Source of the DNA: Streptomyces violaceusniger Tu 4113
Lineage (GTDB): Bacteria; Actinomycetota; Actinomycetes; Streptomycetales; Streptomycetaceae
NCBI RefSeq assembly: GCF_000147815.2
Contig: NC_015957.1
Span: 8,618,001 to 8,682,000 of the forward strand
Length of the DNA stretch: 64,000 nt
Direction: 5' to 3'
The notes below the pieces were generated by a model. That model was given only the letters and a program-made list of their open reading frames with translations. It made no database searches and had not been told where the DNA came from. Shown here in pieces: positions 60,354 to 64,000 of this stretch (positions within the stretch are counted from its first letter, which is position 1; each line of letters opens with the position of its first letter). Made by a program: the position numbers and the translations under genes.

Positions 60354-60620
60354 TCAGCGCGCCAGGCTGACGATGGTGAGCACCACGGCGGTGATGCTGG
60401 CTAGGACGGCGACGGTCGGCAGAGGCCATCTGGTCTTTTCCAGCGCGCTTACCCGTTCCTCCGGCTCGGCCAGGGCCTTGTCCGTCTGGTCGCTGCGCTG
60501 GACGAGCAGAGCCAACTGGCCGTCGATGCGAGCCAACCCGACCTCCAGCGCCGAACGGAGCTCGGCCAGGGCGAGAGCGATCTGCCCTTCGGGCACGGCT
60601 TCCTCCTCCTCTCTCGTCAC
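60354..60620 (-). CDS. Small coiled-coil membrane protein (holin/spanin-like)
   Basis: Protein of 88 residues. A charged coiled coil (RSALEVGLARIDGQLALLVQ, DKALAEPEERVSALEK) leads to one C-terminal membrane helix (LPTVAVLASITAVVLTIVSL). Encoded just after the endolysin-holin gene, where phages place accessory lysis proteins. Confidence 0.65.
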   Translation of the reverse strand: MTREEEEAVPEGQIALALAELRSALEVGLARIDGQLALLVQRSDQTDKALAEPEERVSALEKTRWPLPTVAVLASITAVVLTIVSLAR

Positions 60621-60656
60621 CGGCCGGTCACGGCTTCGGGGTGGCGGGGTCGCGCT

Positions 60657-61832
60657 TCACGGCAGCCACGACGCCGTTCCGGGCCTGCCCAGGGCAGTGC
60701 CGAGTGTGGACTTCAGCGCGCTGAGCGCGGCGGGTATCGCGGAGACCGCAGCGGCCTGCCATGCCGACAGGGACACCATGTCCGTCGTGCTGGCGGCAAC
60801 CATCAGGCCCAGCAGCGACTGGAGGTAGGTGGCAACGGTGCGCTCAGCGATGTCGGCGAGGGCCTGCGGCATGGAGTCGTGCTCCTGGTTCGGGGTGGTC
60901 GGATTCGGTTCGGGGGCACCGGCCTGGTGCGGGACGCGGAGATCTGCCCAGGTCTCAGGCCCTGGGATGCCGTCCGCGTCCGCACCGTGGTGGCCGCGCT
61001 TGATCTGGTAGGCGGCGTACGAGCGGCGGTGCGCGTCGTTCCACACCTGGCCGGGCGGCGTGTCGTAGCTGTCGCAACCCTCTGCGATCAGCCGCTTCGC
61101 CACCGCGGAGATCACCGGCGAGGAGCGCCCGACGCGGAAGAACTGCCTACCTGGGTACGCCGCATACTTCGGCGTCGGCTCCGGCTTCGGGCGCGGCTTC
61201 GGGGCCGGCTTCGGCTTGGGGTCGGGCTTCGGCTTACTGCCGTCCCTCAGGTGCCGGGCGACCCGGGCGCGGAAGGCGTCCATGTCGATGCCGCCCGGGT
61301 CCGGCTTCCCTGGTCGCCACTCCTTATGGCCTATGACGGAGTGCTCGTTCCAGCCGTGCGCACGGCAGATGGCCGCCGCCGCCCGCGCCATCGCGTCGAG
61401 CTGAGCCACCGGCCAGGGCTGGCTCCCGGTGTTGATGCACTCGAAGCCGTAGAAGTGCCTATTCCCGTCGGTATCCGCTTCGTTGTTGCGCGGGAGGCTC
61501 GTCTTCTCGGCGATGACCGCGAGCAGGACGTCCGTGTCCCCCATCCCGGCGTGATTGCAGCGCCCGTATCCGACGAGGTGCACGGTGCCGGATCGGTCGA
61601 TCACGCCGTGGCAGAGCGGTCCCGGAAGATCGTGGTAGCCGGTCCGGTACAGCTCCACCATGTCCTTCTCGGAGCTGTACGAGCCCGTGTGGTGGATCAT
61701 GACCCCGTTCGCGGGGCCCCAGTTGCCGTGGGTGTTGCGGTTGTGGGTGCGCCATTTGCCGTGCTCGACCACGCCGAGCCCGGCGCCTTTCAACACGGAC
61801 AGGAATTTGTCCGCGCTCAGCGGTGTAGCCAC
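60657..61832 (-). CDS. Phage endolysin (N-acetylmuramoyl-L-alanine amidase) continuing in frame into a holin
   Basis: ORF of 391 residues. The Amidase_2/PGRP domain (about 15-190) shows VMIHHTGSYSSEKD (first zinc His), HLVGYGRCNHAG and VIGHKEWRPGKPDPGGIDM (later His). A Lys/Pro linker (PKPDPKPKPAPKPRPKPEP) and a peptidoglycan-binding-like part (FFRVGRSSPVISAVAKRLIA, QIKRGHHGADADGIPGPETW) follow. From ATG 60872 the same frame reads a 71-residue r1t-type holin-like segment with LLGLMVAASTTDM. AGGAG lies ten bases before 60872, so the holin may also be made alone. No stop separates the two. Confidence 0.85.
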   Translation of the reverse strand: MATPLSADKFLSVLKGAGLGVVEHGKWRTHNRNTHGNWGPANGVMIHHTGSYSSEKDMVELYRTGYHDLPGPLCHGVIDRSGTVHLVGYGRCNHAGMGDTDVLLAVIAEKTSLPRNNEADTDGNRHFYGFECINTGSQPWPVAQLDAMARAAAAICRAHGWNEHSVIGHKEWRPGKPDPGGIDMDAFRARVARHLRDGSKPKPDPKPKPAPKPRPKPEPTPKYAAYPGRQFFRVGRSSPVISAVAKRLIAEGCDSYDTPPGQVWNDAHRRSYAAYQIKRGHHGADADGIPGPETWADLRVPHQAGAPEPNPTTPNQEHDSMPQALADIAERTVATYLQSLLGLMVAASTTDMVSLSAWQAAAVSAIPAALSALKSTLGTALGRPGTASWLP

Positions 61833-61978
61833 GCGCTTCGTCCTTCTCCCCTGCGCCGGAAGGCAGTCGGCCGTGGCCGCCGTGGCGGTTCGGTCCCTCG
61901 GGAGTGCGAAGCGGGTGGAGGGTCACCCACGCGTCATGCTATCGGCGGTGCACCGGCTGCTCGCCAGTGCGCCGCCGG

Positions 61979-62416
61979 TCAGGTGTCGTCGCGGTCGGCG
62001 CGAAACGTCGTGCCGTCGATGCTGATCCAGGTTGCGCGGACGCTGCCGCCGCCCTGGACGCGCAGCCGCACCAGGCCCTTCGGGTCGATGTCGAGCTGGA
62101 GGGCGCGGCGCGCCGCGTCGGAGGCGACGTCAACCGTCCGCGGAGCCTCGGGCCAGTACCCCTCGGGCAGCAGGGCAATCAACTGCTCGTCGGTGGCACG
62201 GCTGCTGGCCAGTCCGATTCGGCCGCAGAACTCCGTCGTGTCCCAGGGGTTGGCGCGGAACTGTGGTGGCTGCTCCTCGTCGGGGACAGTGGTGTCGCCG
62301 GTGAGCGGGAGGTCCCGCCATTCCGGGTACGGGGCGCGGCGGGCGCGCTCCAGCGTGGCGACCCGCCTTTCCAACCTGGCCAGTGGGCGGCCGAGGGTGG
62401 CGATCGTGTCCGGCAT
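61979..62416 (-). CDS. Phage structural (tail-associated) hypothetical protein
   Basis: Protein of 145 residues, with an N-terminal coiled coil (LGRPLARLERRVATLERARR) and a beta-rich C-terminus (GLVRLRVQGGGSVRATWISIDGT). Located between endolysin and tail gene, one base after the upstream stop, where small tail-tip proteins are usual. Family not recognised. Confidence 0.6.
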   Translation of the reverse strand: MPDTIATLGRPLARLERRVATLERARRAPYPEWRDLPLTGDTTVPDEEQPPQFRANPWDTTEFCGRIGLASSRATDEQLIALLPEGYWPEAPRTVDVASDAARRALQLDIDPKGLVRLRVQGGGSVRATWISIDGTTFRADRDDT

Positions 62417-62790
62417 CTAGAGCTCCTCTCCCTCGCCCGCCTCGGCGCCCGCCTCGTCCTCGGGCTTGTTGGTGCGCTCCAGCTTCAGCGTCACGCGTTC
62501 GGCGGTCTCGCCTTCGCCGGGCCGGACCGTCCACCCCACGATCCGGCACCAGCCGTCGAACTCGGTGTGGGGCTCGAACAGGCGGACCCGTACGTCGTCC
62601 CCGATGCGCAGCGCGTGGACCGGAGCTGCCGGGTGATCGATGATCTCCAGCTTGGTCAGGGGGGAAGGACCTGGCGGGCCAGCCGCTCGCGGCGGGTCCG
62701 CTGCTTCAGCTTGGCCTCGTTCTTCTCGCTGGTCTCCAGCCGGTACTCCAGGCGCAGGCGGCCGTTGCGTACGCCGTCCACTCGATACGG
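62417..62790 (-). pseudogene. Phage tail protein, C-terminal fragment (Gp37-like), frameshifted
   Basis: Pieces RNGRLRLEYRLETSEKNEAK and ARQVLPP in one frame, then after a frame change near 62665 LEIIDHPAAPVHALRIGDDV, RVRLFEPHTEFDGWCRIVGW and LKLERTNKPEDE. The last matches the C-terminal beta domain of siphovirus ReqiPepy6 Gp37-like tail proteins. Cut at the right near 62790. Confidence 0.6.
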
Positions 62791-62813
62791 GAAGCAATGT
62801 AGTCATCGCCGTC

Positions 62814-63326
62814 GTGGCGGCGATAAGTCTGCTCTTCGCTGGAGTTGGCGCCTTTTTGCAGTGGATGGCGACCAGGGATCAACTGTCGCAGAGCATCGAA
62901 GCACGAGAGGAACGCAAGAAGGAAGAAGCAGCCCTTTTCGATGTGCGGTCCAAGGCCGGCAAGCTCTATCTCATGAACTATTCGCGCCACACTGTCCGAA
63001 GCGTAGAGGTGTACATGCACCACCTTGAAACAAAGAAGCGCATACTGTTTCCAGTGAGTAACGTCGGGCCCTGCAAGGCGGTGGTCTATAGCTTTCGATA
63101 TTCTCCGAAAGGGAAGCCAGCGCCGGCCCACTTGTCGATGCACCAGGTGGCTTACAGGGACTGGGAAGGACGCGATTGGGCGACCGGAGGAGGGCTACCG
63201 CTTACGAACATCGATAACGAATACCGAAACAAGATGCGCGGCAAATCTGTGATTTTTACAGACTGGCAAAAGCTGTTGGATTGGCCGCGGAAAGAGTCTG
63301 AGATCAGTGACTGCGCGGGACGCTAA
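62814..63326 (+). CDS. Membrane-anchored protein of unknown function, probably 5'-truncated
   Basis: The frame is open from within the phage-tail remnant. An N-terminal membrane helix (VVAAISLLFAGVGAFLQWMA) and a coiled stretch (SQSIEAREERKKEEAALF) lead to a beta-rich domain (LYLMNYSRHTVRSVEVYMHH, VYSFRYSPKGKPAPAHLSMH). GTG 62814 is the first plausible start but has no ribosome site. Base composition is clearly lower in GC than the surroundings, a sign of transfer. Layout resembles small membrane effectors; function unknown. Confidence 0.55.
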   Translation: MAAISLLFAGVGAFLQWMATRDQLSQSIEAREERKKEEAALFDVRSKAGKLYLMNYSRHTVRSVEVYMHHLETKKRILFPVSNVGPCKAVVYSFRYSPKGKPAPAHLSMHQVAYRDWEGRDWATGGGLPLTNIDNEYRNKMRGKSVIFTDWQKLLDWPRKESEISDCAGR

Positions 63327-63476
63327 AGCCCAGCCATGCTTGGACCACAGAGCAGGACGGCGTTGGCCAACTCCAAGCAGACTATGCCCAGCATCTATCT
63401 ATGCGCCCGTTGCGGAGATACACAGTCCCTCATTTCCCCACGGCGACCTGGAGTCGAGGAGCCTAGCTGTGGTGTC

Positions 63477-63640
63477 TCATGAGGTTGGTTCCACGAAGTC
63501 CTCGATCGTGAGCTGCTGCGGGTTGAGTGGTTCCGGCGGCTGGCCGAAGACAATCCGGTAGTCGCTGCCGAGGTCCGACTGATCGGCGGTCGGCCTCCGA
63601 GCGCGGCATGCGGCCGCTCGTGGTGTACCGCTTGACACCA
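63477..63640 (-). mobile_element. IS481-like transposase C-terminal remnant
   Basis: Minus frames: HHERPHAALGGRPPISRTSA, then after a frame change DYRIVFGQPPEPLNPQQLTI ending EDFVEPTS. This is the end of an IS3/IS481-type integrase core, where HxRPHxALGGxPP is typical. The rest is absent. Confidence 0.6.
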
Positions 63641-63933
63641 GTCCGGCTTCTCGCCTCTGCGGGCTTGGGCGCAACCGGCATGGATCGGGGCCCCATCTTC
63701 GTCCCGGAGCATACTCACGACGGCTGTCTGCGCCCCAGGTCAGGGGCAGGGGCGTCCCGGGACGTCCCAATTTGGCTGCTATGCCTGGCGACGGCGGCGA
63801 ATTACCTGGACGCTTCTGCCTGAGCCGATCACCGTCGGCGTCCATCAGGGCCCGAAGGCGAATTGGATCGAGCTCGCCTGGCCGTGCACGCGCACAGCGC
63901 GGAAACGGCGAGCCTACCCTGTAAGGGAGAATC
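63641..63933. other. Gene-free interval
   Basis: Scattered frames only; possibly further IS debris. The last 15 bases (GTAAGGGAGAATC) form the ribosome site of the next gene. Confidence 0.4.
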
Positions 63934-64000
63934 ATGCGCATTCGTCATGTCCTCGCAACCACTGCCGTTGGCGCCGCGCTTTCATTCGGCGCTTTGGCCG
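63934..64000 (+). CDS. Start of a secreted protein (cut by window end)
   Basis: ATG 63934 with AAGGGAGA six bases upstream encodes MRIRHVLATTAVGAALSFGA, a typical Sec signal peptide. The remainder lies beyond the window. Confidence 0.6.
   Translation, partial: MRIRHVLATTAVGAALSFGALA

Overview
The window is high-GC DNA with codon usage, secreted degradative enzymes, Tat signals and regulator families typical of Streptomyces or a close actinomycete. No rRNA, complete tRNA or CRISPR array was seen. The sequence has ordinary chromosomal blocks separated by islands of acquired and decaying DNA.

Layout. 1-5.4 kb: end of a multiple-monosaccharide ABC importer (ATPase, permease), a secreted aldose 1-epimerase and a frameshifted secreted pyroglutamyl-peptidase-like gene. 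5.36-12.47 kb: a Nudix hydrolase gene cut in two by a 6.65-kb element. The element carries a three-gene tyrosine-recombinase module (recombinase, small HTH protein, large zinc-knuckle recombinase), a DrrAB-type ABC exporter and a MerR regulator with an upstream dyad operator. 12.5-21.8 kb: ArsR/NmrA pair, EI24 membrane protein, secreted EEP phosphoesterase with a lectin-like tail (frameshifted), secreted PHP phosphoesterase, pectate lyase, intradiol dioxygenase and GH51 arabinofuranosidase. 21.9-25.2 kb: an IS graveyard with a flavoprotein pseudogene and an intact two-gene pair (DUF6232-like membrane protein plus a small protein) that share an amyloid-like Gln/Gly/Ser motif. 26-43 kb: ordinary chromosome with oxidoreductase/MarR, an SCO2400-like protein, SMP-30/IclR, OsmC, histidine phosphatase/thioredoxin, an FG-GAP lipoprotein, acetyltransferases, an ECF sigma factor with a CU044_5270-type protein, PL7 lyase, a tyrosine phosphatase, an H-type lectin and a secreted alpha/beta hydrolase.

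43.2-51.3 kb: an island that begins at a degenerate tRNA 3' end and holds a large HTH-STAND-NTPase-WD40 protein and a membrane M48 protease operon. 51.3-55.1 kb: remnants of P450, serine recombinase, IS630, IS256 and integrase genes around a cupin/XRE regulator and a racemase that diverge from a long dyad operator. 55.2-63.3 kb: an aldo/keto reductase, then prophage remains (DUF4192, winged-helix, Cas4-like nuclease, double-wHTH, amidase endolysin joined in frame to a holin, tail proteins) interrupted by a secreted protein of three 71-residue repeats. The window ends in the signal peptide of another secreted protein.

How the genes work together. Sugar import and mutarotation, pectate lyase, arabinofuranosidase, PL7 lyase and dioxygenase suit plant or algal polymer degradation. 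The 5.7-12.3 kb element looks like a self-moving drug-efflux cassette. The STAND protein and the DUF6232 pair are the best candidates for immunity or signalling systems. Several frameshifts lie in G/C runs and could be sequencing errors, so genes called broken should be re-read before they are treated as dead.
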